Counted from the first letter of the stretch, positions 1 to 6,725 are shown. The stretch is DNA of 9,318 bases from DATIRA01 sp964553405 (GCA_964553405.1 CAZKLS010000108.1:1-9318), one strand, 5' to 3'. Notes: generated by a model not told the origin, from the letters alone. A program made the numbers and translations.

Positions 1-1008
1 GGCTGCACGGCGGCGCCCGTGGACCCTTACGGACCCGCGACGGTCCCGGCGGTGCTCGCCACGCCTGCCGACGCGGGCGTGACGGATCTGCGCGCCCGCT
101 ACCGCGAGGCTGTCTGCCGCAGGATCGCGCAGCACGGAAACGACTGCGACGACATCCTGCTGCGCCTGGCCGGGGAGGGGGCCGTGCCCCCCGCAGCCGC
201 CTCGCCGGCCGCAGCGGAACTCGCCCAGCGGTACCGCATCGTCCTGGTGCCCGGCTTCTTCGCCGAGTGCTTCGCGGCGCTGGCGCACACGTTCGCAGAC
301 GTCGAGCGGGAGCTCGGCCGCCAGGGCTACACGGTGATCAACATGCAGGTCCCGGGGCGTCGCAGTACCGCGCGCAACGCTGCAGTGCTCGCCCGGCAGT
401 TCGCGGAGCTCGCGGCCGACGCCCGTCCGATCATCGTCTTTGCTCACTCGAAGGGACTGCTCGACACACTCGAGTTCATCGTCAGCCATCCCGCCGCCGC
501 CGGGCAGATCGCGGCTGTCGTCAGCGTGGCAGGGGCGGCCAACGGCAGTCCGCTCGCGGACCAGCTGCTGACCAGCTACCAGAGGTTCGTCGCCAGCACG
601 CCCTGGCCGGGTTGCGAAGCCGGCGACGGCCTGGAGATCGACGACCTGCGGCGCGACGTGCGGCTCGAATGGTGGGATCGCAATCGCTCCGCGATCGACG
701 TGCCGGTGTTCTCGCTCGTGGCCGCGCCGCGACCCGACCGCGTATCGCCGGGAACCCTGAGCACCTACCGCAGCCTGGCCGAAATCGAACCGCGCAACGA
801 CGGCAAGCTCATCTGGTACGACCAGATCGTGCCCGGAGGCTACCTGCTCGGCTACGTGAATGCTGACCACTGGACCATCGCGATCCCGGTCGCCGAGGAG
901 CTTCCGCCGCTGGCGCGATGGTTCCCGGACGAGGTGCCGAGGACCGCGCTGGCCGAGGCGGCGATCGAACTCGTCGACCGGACGCTCGATGCAGACGGAC
1001 CGCGCTGA
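1..1008 (+). CDS. Alpha/beta-hydrolase-fold lipoprotein, 5' end outside the window
   Basis: Probably an envelope-anchored serine hydrolase (esterase or lipase type); the substrate cannot be told. The frame is open to the left edge, and its first visible codons read Gly-Cys-Thr-Ala-Ala-Pro before a GTG at 19. Gly-Cys followed by a small, Pro-rich linker looks like the end of a lipobox, so the true start should lie upstream and Cys (bases 4-6) would be the lipidated residue. Counting the GTG as residue 1, the fold is seen as a beta strand plus oxyanion-type turn (RIVLVPGFF, 73-81), a nucleophile elbow (IIVFAHSKG, Ser144) and a late histidine in NADHW (His284). The acid may be Asp240 after the strand VFSLVAAP. 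The elbow is A-H-S-K-G instead of the classical G-x-S-x-G. No operon partner is clear; the next gene begins 90 bases later with its own ribosome site. The fold is fairly sure and the lipoprotein assignment is likely. Confidence 0.75.
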   Translation, partial: GCTAAPVDPYGPATVPAVLATPADAGVTDLRARYREAVCRRIAQHGNDCDDILLRLAGEGAVPPAAASPAAAELAQRYRIVLVPGFFAECFAALAHTFADVERELGRQGYTVINMQVPGRRSTARNAAVLARQFAELAADARPIIVFAHSKGLLDTLEFIVSHPAAAGQIAAVVSVAGAANGSPLADQLLTSYQRFVASTPWPGCEAGDGLEIDDLRRDVRLEWWDRNRSAIDVPVFSLVAAPRPDRVSPGTLSTYRSLAEIEPRNDGKLIWYDQIVPGGYLLGYVNADHWTIAIPVAEELPPLARWFPDEVPRTALAEAAIELVDRTLDADGPR

Positions 1009-1087
1009 ACCGCTGCAACGCCGCAGCAACCGCAGGCGGGCTTTCGACCACGCCGTGTACGCCTTACCATACCAGCCGCCCTCGGAC

Positions 1088-1092
1088 TGGAG
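1088..1092 (+). promoter_or_regulatory. Ribosome binding site for the yedI-like gene
   Basis: TGGAG lies 6 bases before GTG 1099 and supports that non-ATG start. The 90 bases between the hydrolase stop and this gene also contain a TACCAT at 1065-1070 that could be a -10 element, but no good -35 goes with it. Confidence 0.55.
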
Positions 1093-1098
1093 TCACTA

Positions 1099-2046
1099 GT
1101 GGCCGGCGCGAGCCTACTTGCCCTGCTCGACGACATTGCCAGCGTCCTCGACGACGTTGCGCTGATGACCAAGGCCGCGACCAAGAAGACCGCGGGAGTC
1201 CTCGGCGACGATCTCGCGCTGAACGCGCAGCAGGTCTCGGGGGTCCGGGCCGACCGCGAGCTGCCGGTCGTCTGGGACGTCGCGAAGGGATCGCTGGTGA
1301 ACAAGGCGATCCTGGTGCCGGCGGCGCTCGCGATCAGCGCGATCGCGCCCTGGGCGATCACGCCGCTGCTGATGGCGGGCGGCTTGTTCCTGAGCTTCGA
1401 GGGATTCGAGAAGATCTGGCATCGACTGGTCCACCGTGAGGACGAGAAGTCGCATCGGGAGGATCTGCGGCAAGCGCTGGCGGACCCCGGAATGGACCTG
1501 CGCGAGTTCGAGAAGCAGAAAATCAAGGGCGCGATCCGCACGGACTTCATCCTCTCCGCGGAGATCATCGTCATCGCGCTCGGCTCGGTGGCGACGGCGA
1601 CCTTCGGCGTTCGCGTCGCAGTGCTGATCGCCATCGCATTGCTGATCACGGTCGGCGTGTACGGGCTGGTTGCAGGGATCGTCAAGCTCGACGACCTGGG
1701 CCGGTACCTGGCGGGACGCGAGGGCGAGGGCGGGTGGGCGTCGTTCGTGCGGGCGCTTGGACGCGGCGTCCTGTGGTTCGCGCCCAGGTTCATGAAGCTG
1801 CTGACCATCGTCGGCACCGCGGCGATGTTCCTGGTCGGGGGAGGCATCCTCGCGCACGGGATCCCATGGATCGAGCACCGCGTGGCCGAGTTCACCGCAG
1901 GCGCCTCGGGAGCCGTCGCCGCGCTGGTGCCGGCGTTGACCGCGCTGGTCGTCGGGCTGCTGGCCGGGGCGGTGACGGCGGCGATCGTCGGACTGATTGG
2001 GAAACTCCGGTCGCGTGGCCGTGCAGCCACCGAGCCCGGCTCCTGA
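1099..2046 (+). CDS. yedI: DUF808 family inner-membrane protein (YedI-like)
   Basis: A 315-residue polytopic inner-membrane protein of unknown biochemical role. The N-terminal half is strongly like E. coli YedI as I remember it: MAGASLLALLDDIASVLDDV, then KKTAGVLGDDLALNAQQVSG (29-48), RELPVVWDVAKGS and the hydrophobic NKAILVPAALAIS/PWAITPLLMAGG stretch. Hydrophobic segments fall at about 68-101, 150-167, 171-193, 231-253 and 272-301, with a charged, soluble-looking loop at 106-148 (HREDEKSHREDLRQ). The length is close to the family norm of about 300. GTG 1099 is chosen because conserved residues begin at once and TGGAG is correctly spaced. The next gene, a sheath protein, starts only 27 bases after the stop, so the two may share a transcript, although nothing known links their functions. 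Family membership is nearly certain; function is unknown. Confidence 0.93.
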   Translation: MAGASLLALLDDIASVLDDVALMTKAATKKTAGVLGDDLALNAQQVSGVRADRELPVVWDVAKGSLVNKAILVPAALAISAIAPWAITPLLMAGGLFLSFEGFEKIWHRLVHREDEKSHREDLRQALADPGMDLREFEKQKIKGAIRTDFILSAEIIVIALGSVATATFGVRVAVLIAIALLITVGVYGLVAGIVKLDDLGRYLAGREGEGGWASFVRALGRGVLWFAPRFMKLLTIVGTAAMFLVGGGILAHGIPWIEHRVAEFTAGASGAVAALVPALTALVVGLLAGAVTAAIVGLIGKLRSRGRAATEPGS

Positions 2047-2073
2047 ACCTCGGAAGACGCGGGATCCGCTCAA

Positions 2074-3279
2074 ATGCCGCCGGAATATCGCTCGCCCGGC
2101 GTCTACGTAGAAGAGACGAGCCTGGCTCGTCCGCCCAGGATCGGGGCGGCGCCCACCTCCGTGGCCGCCTTCCTCGGCCGCACTCGACGCGGACCCGCCG
2201 ATGCGCCGAAGCTGCTCACGCGTTTCGCCGACTTCGAGCGCCTGTACGGCGGGCTCGCGGCCGACTGCCCGTTGAGCCATGCCGTGCAGCAGTTCTTCGA
2301 CAACGGGGGCGATGACTGCTACGTCGCGCGAGTCGTGCACCGCGGAACGAACGGCTCGCCCGACGAGGCTGCGCCGATCACCGACGCCGACCTGGTCGGA
2401 CCGGGTCTGCGTGCCGCGGGTCGCGGCCTGTGGCTGCTGGACGACGCCGATCCGGTCAACATCCTCTGCATTCCACCGCTCGCGCCCGGCGTGGACGTCG
2501 CGCCGCAGAGCTGGGATGCCGCGATCGGCTGGGCGAGATCCCGCCGCGCCTTCGTGATCGTGGACGCACCCGCATCGTGGAGCACGGCGTCCGAAGCGGC
2601 ACGCGCCGTGGGGAGTTTCGTCTCCAGGGATCCTAATGCAGCAATCTACTTTCCGCGCCTGGCCGTCGCGACAGGATTGCACGGCAGGCGACGGCGGGCC
2701 TTCGCGCCCTGTGGCGCGGTCGCCGGGGTATTTGCGCGCACCGACCGGGAGCGCGGCGTCTGGAAGGCGCCGGCCGGTATCGAGGCAAGGCTCGACGGCA
2801 TTGCTGGATTGAACCTCGCGGTCAGCGGCCACGACAACGGACTGTTGAACCAGGCTGCCGTCAACGCGCTGCGCAGCTTCCCCGTTTACGGACCCCTCGT
2901 CTGGGGCGCGCGCACGCTGGCCGGGGACGACGGCAGCGGGTCAGAGTGGAAGTACATCCCGTCGCGGCGACTCGCGCTGCACATCGAGCAGAGTCTCGAG
3001 CGTGGAATGGAGTGGGCGGTCTTCGAGCCGGGTGGCGAGCGTCTGTGGGCGAAGATCCGTGCCGCAACGACGGAATTCATGCAGAGCCTGTTCCGCGCCG
3101 GCGCGTTCCAGGGCGCCGCGCCCGATGACGCCTACTTTGTCAGGTGCGGGCTCGACACGACGACCGAGGCCGACATCGAACGGGGGACGACGAACCTGCT
3201 GGTCGGTTTTGCGGCGCTGAAGCCGGCCGAGTTCCTGCTGATCCGGCTCGCGATCCGCACGGCGGCGGCCGGCAGTTGA
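2074..3279 (+). CDS. Contractile tail sheath protein (phage or injection-system type)
   Basis: Sheath subunits polymerise around an inner tube and contract to drive it through a membrane in myophages, R-pyocins and extracellular contractile injection systems. The 401-residue product opens with the family hallmark YRSPGVYVEE (5-14), then TSVAAFLGRTRRGP (28-41), a typical 'load/threshold' segment ending in FFDNGGDDCYVARVV (74-88), and the core GVWKAPAG (228-235) with LRSFPVYGPLVWGARTL (266-282). The C-terminal sheath domain is complete: YIPSRRLALHIEQSLERGMEWAVFEP, FMQSLFRAGAFQG, DDAYFVRC and KPAEFLLIRL. The length is at the short end, suggesting few inserted domains. The start is set by the conserved N-terminus; no strong ribosome site is visible. 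No tube, baseplate or ATPase gene is beside it. It follows a membrane protein and precedes a muramidase, so it could be a relic, a co-opted sheath, or part of a scattered injection system. Confidence 0.93.
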   Translation: MPPEYRSPGVYVEETSLARPPRIGAAPTSVAAFLGRTRRGPADAPKLLTRFADFERLYGGLAADCPLSHAVQQFFDNGGDDCYVARVVHRGTNGSPDEAAPITDADLVGPGLRAAGRGLWLLDDADPVNILCIPPLAPGVDVAPQSWDAAIGWARSRRAFVIVDAPASWSTASEAARAVGSFVSRDPNAAIYFPRLAVATGLHGRRRRAFAPCGAVAGVFARTDRERGVWKAPAGIEARLDGIAGLNLAVSGHDNGLLNQAAVNALRSFPVYGPLVWGARTLAGDDGSGSEWKYIPSRRLALHIEQSLERGMEWAVFEPGGERLWAKIRAATTEFMQSLFRAGAFQGAAPDDAYFVRCGLDTTTEADIERGTTNLLVGFAALKPAEFLLIRLAIRTAAAGS

Positions 3280-3305
3280 CGGATCCGCGTCGGCCGCGGG
3301 CGCGC

Positions 3306-3321
3306 TCGCCGGTACCGGCGA
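3306..3321. repeat. 16-bp perfect palindrome between sheath and muramidase genes
   Basis: TCGCCGGTACCGGCGA reads identically on both strands. It sits 26 bases after the sheath stop and just before a -10-like TACGAT (3329-3334) in front of the muramidase gene. It may be a protein-binding site or a cruciform or hairpin. It has no loop and no T-tract, so it is not a standard terminator. Confidence 0.5.
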
Positions 3322-3365
3322 ATTCCGCTACGATTCCTGCACTACAAAGCCCGGGGGGGACGACC

Positions 3366-4139
3366 ATGAAGTTCGCGGCAAAAGGCCTGCCGATGACCGC
3401 CCAGGGCATGGCGGCGGTCTGCGAGATGCTGAACGTGGGGGAGCCGGAGATCTGGGCCGTCCTGACCGTCGAGACGCGCGGTTTCGGTTACCTGCTGGAC
3501 CGGCGACCGCAGATCCTGTTCGAGCGACACATCTTCAGCAACCGCACTCGCGGCAAGTACGACAAGAAGTACCCGGACATCTCCGGCAAGGTCGGCGGCT
3601 ACAAGGGCGGCGCGGCGGAATACGACCGCCTCGCCAAGGCGATGAAGCTGAACGAGGAGGAGGCACTGAAGAGCGCTTCCTGGGGCCTGCCGCAGGTGAT
3701 GGGCTTCAATCATCGGGTCGTCAACAAGGCCACGGTCCAGCAGATGGTCGCGGCGATGGTCGAGAGCGAGGACCGGCAGCTCGAGGCGCTCGGCAACTTC
3801 ATCATGGCGAGTCCCAAGTGCCGGATCGGTATCCAGCGACGCGACTGGGGCACGTTTGCCGCCTGTTACAACGGACCGGCTTTCCGTCGCAACGACTACG
3901 ACAACCGGCTGGCTGCGGCTTTCGAGAAGAACCGGCGCATGCTGCCGGACCTGGGGCTGCGCAGGGCGCAGGTGGCGTTGCACTACCTCGGCTTCGATCC
4001 GGGCGTGATCGACGGGCTGCGCGGACGGCGCACCCGCGGGGCGATCACGGACTTCCAGCTGCAGAAGCAACTGCCGGTCACCGGTGAGCTGGACGAGGAA
4101 ACCGAGAGCGCGTTGCTCGCGGCGGCGTTCGAGGCGTGA
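3366..4139 (+). CDS. N-acetylmuramidase (DUF3380 family) with peptidoglycan-binding domain
   Basis: A 257-residue cell-wall hydrolase that should cleave the MurNAc-GlcNAc glycan backbone. Residues 5-190 are the muramidase domain: IWAVLTVETRGFGYLLD with the likely catalytic Glu36, then RPQILFERHIFSNRT with Glu53, the SASWGLPQVMGFN motif (103-115) and DWGTFAACYNGP...YDNRL (160-181). Residues 198-255 form a PG_binding_1 domain (VALHYLGFDPGVIDG, TRGAITDFQ, GELDEETESAL). The order catalytic-then-binding is seen in phage endolysins. There is no signal peptide or anchor, so it would need a holin, a contractile device or lysis to reach the wall; no holin gene is visible. ATG 3366 is preceded by a run of seven Gs and A (3353-3360) at 5-base spacing. 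It lies 86 bases after the sheath gene and 34 bases before a lipoprotein gene on the same strand. Confidence 0.93.
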   Translation: MKFAAKGLPMTAQGMAAVCEMLNVGEPEIWAVLTVETRGFGYLLDRRPQILFERHIFSNRTRGKYDKKYPDISGKVGGYKGGAAEYDRLAKAMKLNEEEALKSASWGLPQVMGFNHRVVNKATVQQMVAAMVESEDRQLEALGNFIMASPKCRIGIQRRDWGTFAACYNGPAFRRNDYDNRLAAAFEKNRRMLPDLGLRRAQVALHYLGFDPGVIDGLRGRRTRGAITDFQLQKQLPVTGELDEETESALLAAAFEA

Positions 4140-4162
4140 ACGACGGGCGTCGTCGATGCGCG

Positions 4163-4168
4163 AAGGTG
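4163..4168 (+). promoter_or_regulatory. Ribosome binding site choosing start 4174
   Basis: AAGGTG ends 5 bases before ATG 4174. This favours that start over ATG 4156, which has no such sequence, and gives a clean N-terminal signal peptide. Confidence 0.5.
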
Positions 4169-4173
4169 CCGGC

Positions 4174-4677
4174 ATGAGACGGAGAGTTCATTCGGCGTCA
4201 GTGGCCGCGTCGGCCTGCCTGTGGCTGGTCGGCTGCATCGCACTGGCAGATGGCGGAGAGGAGTCCGTGGCGGCGGCGAGCCTGCCGGGCTTCGGAGCCG
4301 TTCGACTGGTCGCTTCGACGGACCCGGATTCGAGTCCGCCCGCCGCGACGCTGCGGCTGGTCGCCCCGGACGGTGGAGTCGCCTACCGGTTCGCGCCGCC
4401 GCCAGGCAGCGACGAGTTCGCGTTCTACGGGGTCGCGGAGGGCCGCTTCACCGACATCGACGGTGACGATCAGGCCGACCTGGTGGCGATCGTCGAATAC
4501 GTCACCGGCATCGGTCCGGGCGGCGCGGATCCGTTCCCGCTGGCCGCCGTGTACCTGCGGCGCGGCGATGCGTTCGAGCCGGACGAGTCGCTCGAGCGGC
4601 GGGTCAACGAGCCGCCGTTCTACGGTCAGTGGGGCGACATGGAGACGCTGCTGCCTCTGCTCGACCGGGCGCGCTGA
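4174..4677 (+). CDS. Small lipoprotein with FG-GAP/calcium-loop-like motif
   Basis: A 167-residue predicted lipoprotein of unknown function. The N-terminus MRRRVHSASVAASACLWLVGC has positive charges, a hydrophobic core and a lipobox LVGC, placing the lipidated Cys at 21. The mature part has one FG-GAP/dockerin-like loop, FTDIDGDDQADLV, with Asp94, 96, 98 and 102 in calcium-binding spacing. It is followed by VEYVTGIGPGGADPFPLAAVYLRRGDAF, a pattern I recall from uncharacterised proteobacterial secreted proteins. A single loop is too little for a full beta-propeller. ATG 4156 is an alternative start that would add six residues. It follows the muramidase gene by 34 bases, so cotranscription is likely. 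A role as a periplasmic partner or self-protection factor for the muramidase is only a guess. Confidence 0.8.
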   Translation: MRRRVHSASVAASACLWLVGCIALADGGEESVAAASLPGFGAVRLVASTDPDSSPPAATLRLVAPDGGVAYRFAPPPGSDEFAFYGVAEGRFTDIDGDDQADLVAIVEYVTGIGPGGADPFPLAAVYLRRGDAFEPDESLERRVNEPPFYGQWGDMETLLPLLDRAR

Positions 4678-4703
4678 CGCTCGGGCCCGCGCACGTTTCG
4701 GCT

Positions 4704-4715
4704 TCGCTGCAGCGA
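4704..4715. repeat. 12-bp palindrome in convergent gap
   Basis: TCGCTGCAGCGA is a perfect palindrome in the 86-base gap between the lipoprotein and pspC-like genes, which converge here. A second imperfect hairpin (GGCC...GGCC, 4741-4759, with a two-base bulge) lies nearer the pspC-like stop. Neither has a T-tract, so termination here is unproven. Confidence 0.3.
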
Positions 4716-4763
4716 GAACACGACCGCCCACGCAGGCGCGGCGGCCACGTTTTCAACGGCCGA

Positions 4764-5339
4764 TCAACTCGTCGCGAGGTTCAGCTTGGCCCGTAGAAAC
4801 TCGACCCACTCCCGGCACTTGGCCGGAATCTTCCGGACCGGTGGACCGCCGGGTTGCAGCGGCGCATAGGGCAGCAGCAGCATCAGCGCCAGGTACACGA
4901 GGATCATCCCGCCGCCGCTCAGGAATACGAGCAGCACCGCGAAGATCCGCAACAGCGTGACGTCCAGCCCGAAATAGCGGGCCAGGCCCTGGCACACGCC
5001 GCTCACGACGGCCCCTTCGCTGACCTGCTGCAGCGCGCGTGCCGAGCCCGTCGGCGGCGGTGCGGAGGAGGCCGCGGCGCCCGGTGACTGCACGGGCCCG
5101 ATTTCGTCGAGGGCCGGCTCGAGCTCCGCCAGCGTGACGACCGACTGCTGTGGGCCCATGCGGCGGCTGCACTGGTCCGCGACCGCCTGTTCGAGGTCGG
5201 CGAGGATCTCCTGCTGATCAGGATTGCCGTCCAGCGCACGTGACGCCTCGGCCAGGTACAGCTCGAGGCGGCGGTATGCCTGCTCCTCGAACTGCAGCGT
5301 GCTGCCGTTCAGGCCGACGGTGACCGAAATTCGTTGCAT
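4764..5339 (-). CDS. PspC-domain membrane protein with N-terminal regulatory-type helical domain
   Basis: A 191-residue protein, probably an inner-membrane envelope-stress component related to phage-shock protein C. Residues 1-80 (ISVTVGLNGSTLQFEEQAY, then EILADLEQAVADQ) match the N-terminal helical domain often fused to PspC domains in standalone PspC proteins. A Pro/Ala/Ser linker follows (84-100). The PspC domain spans about 102-158, with GAVVSGVCQGLARYFGLDVTLLRI and a hydrophobic segment from about 130 to 157 (FAVLLVFLSGGGMILVYLALMLLLP). A basic C-terminal tail follows. No pspA, pspB or pspF is nearby. It begins 3 bases after the stop of the padR-like gene, so the two are almost certainly one operon and under PadR control. 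The start ATG has only a weak GGGA upstream, consistent with translational coupling. Confidence 0.9.
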   Translation of the reverse strand: MQRISVTVGLNGSTLQFEEQAYRRLELYLAEASRALDGNPDQQEILADLEQAVADQCSRRMGPQQSVVTLAELEPALDEIGPVQSPGAAASSAPPPTGSARALQQVSEGAVVSGVCQGLARYFGLDVTLLRIFAVLLVFLSGGGMILVYLALMLLLPYAPLQPGGPPVRKIPAKCREWVEFLRAKLNLATS

Positions 5340-5342
5340 GGT

Positions 5343-5666
5343 TCAGTGTCCCATATCAGCGATCGTGCGATTGATCCGACTCCAGTACTCGTCGAGCGCG
5401 GTGAGCTGCGCCTTGCCGGCCTCGGTGAGGCTGTAGTACTTGCGGGGCGGACCCGCGTCCGACTCCTGCCACTCGTACAGCACGAGGTTCTCGCGCCGCA
5501 ACTTGCTGAGCAGAGGGTACAGCGTGCCTTCCTGGGTCGCGAATTCCGTACCGGCGAGTCGCCGCAGGATGTCCGGGACATACACGCTGCGCGCGCCGAC
5601 GATCTTCAGTACCAGGAACTCGAGCAGCCCCTTGCGAATCGGGGCGAGCTTGGATTCGACAACCAT
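5343..5666 (-). CDS. PadR family transcriptional regulator
   Basis: A 107-residue winged-helix repressor of the short PadR subfamily. Visible parts are LRKGLLEF-type helix 1 (IRKGLLEFLVLKIVG, 10-24), helix 2 (VYVPDILRRL), the recognition helix region EFATQEGTLYPLLSKLRRENLV (41-62), the beta wing YEWQESDAGPPRKYYSLTEAG (64-84) and a short C-terminal dimerisation helix ending ADMGH. Members usually repress their own operon and respond to small molecules or membrane stress. It is the first gene of a two-gene operon with the PspC-like gene and is divergent from the mscS-like gene. A perfect inverted repeat at 5682-5701, 15 bases upstream of its start, is the obvious operator candidate. ATG 5666 has only a weak GAGA ribosome site. 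Confidence 0.93.
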   Translation of the reverse strand: MVVESKLAPIRKGLLEFLVLKIVGARSVYVPDILRRLAGTEFATQEGTLYPLLSKLRRENLVLYEWQESDAGPPRKYYSLTEAGKAQLTALDEYWSRINRTIADMGH

Positions 5667-5681
5667 AGTATCTCGGGCAGC

Positions 5682-5701
5682 TACCTTGTATAAGCAAGGT
5701 A
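5682..5701. promoter_or_regulatory. Candidate PadR operator, inverted repeat over divergent promoters
   Basis: Arms TACCTTG (5682-5688) and CAAGGTA (5695-5701) are perfect inverted repeats with the spacer TATAAG. The spacer carries TATAAG on the plus strand and TATACA on the minus strand, both -10-like, so a bound PadR dimer would block the padR-pspC promoter and possibly affect the divergent mscS gene. Size and symmetry fit a dimeric winged-helix protein. Binding by this PadR is inferred from position only. Confidence 0.6.
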
Positions 5702-5708
5702 CTGGACT

Positions 5709-5735
5709 TTGAAACAGTCGTCAACAGGCTACACT
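5709..5735 (+). promoter_or_regulatory. Possible sigma-70 promoter for the mscS-like gene
   Basis: TTGAAA (5709-5714) and TACACT (5730-5735) resemble -35 and -10 boxes, but the 15-base spacer is shorter than the usual 16-18. The -10 is 27 bases before ATG 5763. It lies just outside the PadR palindrome. Confidence 0.35.
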
Positions 5736-5762
5736 GCAGCTCGCAAGAAAGAGGCGGGCTAG

Positions 5763-6695
5763 ATGGACGAGTTCCTCTCCGGACCGATGGCATCACTGCC
5801 GCACTGGCTGACCGAGCCGTTCCTGAAGATCGGCCAGACGGACATCAGCATCGGACGGCTGCTCGGCATCGCCGTGATACTGGTGCTGGCCTGGTGGGGC
5901 TCGACCCAGGTCGAGCGCGTGCTGCAGCGTCTGGCGAACAGGATGGCTGATCCCGACGACCCGGGGTCCGCGGCGGGCGCCTACGCCTTCAGCCGCGTGG
6001 CACGCTACTCGGTCTGGATCCTGGCGACGATCATCGGCCTGACCGCCCTGGGGTTCGACCTGACCAGTCTCGCGATCCTCGGCGGCGCCATCGGCGTCGG
6101 GCTCGGCATCGGCCTGCAGGGTTTCTTCGGCAACCTGTTCGCAGGACTGGTGCTGCTGTTCGAACGATCGATCAAGGTCGGCGACTTCGTTGACCTGCAG
6201 TCGGGCGTGATGGGGCGGGTCAGCGAAATCAGCATGCGCTACACACGGATAACGACCAACGACTCGGTCGACATCTTCGTGCCGAACGCAGAGCTGACCG
6301 GGGGCCGCGTCATCAACTGGAGCTACGGCGAGAACGCCCGCCGGATCCACGTGCCTTTCGGCGTCGCGTACGGAACCGACAAGGACAAAGTGAGGGAAGC
6401 GGGTATCGCGGCCGCACGCACGATCGAAGGCACGATTTCCAGCGGCGGTCGCGAGCCGGACGTCTGGCTGGTCGGGTTCGGCGACAACAGCCTGAACTTC
6501 GAGCTGATCGTATGGGTCTCGTTGAAGCTGCTCGTCGCCCCCGGACGGACCCAGGCACGCTACCTCTGGGCCATCGAGACCGAACTGGCCAGGCGTGGCA
6601 TCGAGATTCCGTTCCCGCAGCGGGACCTGCACCTGCGCTCGGGCACGCTGAAGATCGAGCGCTCGGACGGCGCTACATCGGCTGCGGTCGAGTGA
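5763..6695 (+). CDS. MscS family small-conductance mechanosensitive channel
   Basis: A 310-residue inner-membrane channel that opens under membrane tension to release solutes during osmotic downshock. Three membrane segments are seen: about 28-46 (SIGRLLGIAVILVLAWWGS), 78-97 and the Gly/Ala-rich pore helix TM3 at about 102-133 (LAILGGAIGVGLGIGLQGFFGNLFAGLVLLFE). The beta domain follows with RSIKVGDFVDLQ, GRVSEISMRYTRITTNDSVDIFVPNAEL and INWSY, then the alpha/beta C-terminal domain ending in the family-typical GIEIPFPQRDLHLR (279-292). The length is close to that of E. coli MscS. ATG 5763 has AAAGAGG (5748-5754) eight bases upstream. It is divergent from padR-pspC, which fits a shared response to membrane stress, and convergent with the dehydrogenase gene downstream. 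Confidence 0.96.
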   Translation: MDEFLSGPMASLPHWLTEPFLKIGQTDISIGRLLGIAVILVLAWWGSTQVERVLQRLANRMADPDDPGSAAGAYAFSRVARYSVWILATIIGLTALGFDLTSLAILGGAIGVGLGIGLQGFFGNLFAGLVLLFERSIKVGDFVDLQSGVMGRVSEISMRYTRITTNDSVDIFVPNAELTGGRVINWSYGENARRIHVPFGVAYGTDKDKVREAGIAAARTIEGTISSGGREPDVWLVGFGDNSLNFELIVWVSLKLLVAPGRTQARYLWAIETELARRGIEIPFPQRDLHLRSGTLKIERSDGATSAAVE

Positions 6696-6706
6696 TCCGA
6701 GCCAAT

Positions 6707-6718
6707 TCCGGCGCCGGA
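6707..6718. repeat. 12-bp palindrome between convergent genes
   Basis: TCCGGCGCCGGA is a perfect palindrome in the 30-base gap between the mscS-like stop and the dehydrogenase stop. It could form a short GC hairpin on either transcript, but there is no T-tract on either side, so bidirectional termination is only a possibility. Confidence 0.35.
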
Positions 6719-6725
6719 CGCCCGC

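Noticed and set aside
852..2030. 392-codon minus-strand open frame rich in Ser, Arg, Ala and Thr
   Set aside because: It overlaps the hydrolase and yedI-like genes in antisense and shows only compositional bias, with no domain.
1114..2832. 572-codon open frame on the minus strand across the yedI-like and sheath genes
   Set aside because: It is antisense to two strongly recognisable proteins, its translation is Arg/Gly/Asp-rich low-complexity with no known motif, and high-GC DNA routinely leaves such antisense frames open.
4084..4173. Upstream extension of the lipoprotein gene to ATG 4084
   Set aside because: It overlaps the muramidase end, is Arg/Ser-rich and would hide the signal peptide; ATG 4174 with AAGGTG gives a standard lipoprotein.
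4678..4763. Intrinsic terminator between the lipoprotein and pspC-like genes
   Set aside because: Only a loopless palindrome and a bulged short hairpin are present, with no T-tract on either strand.
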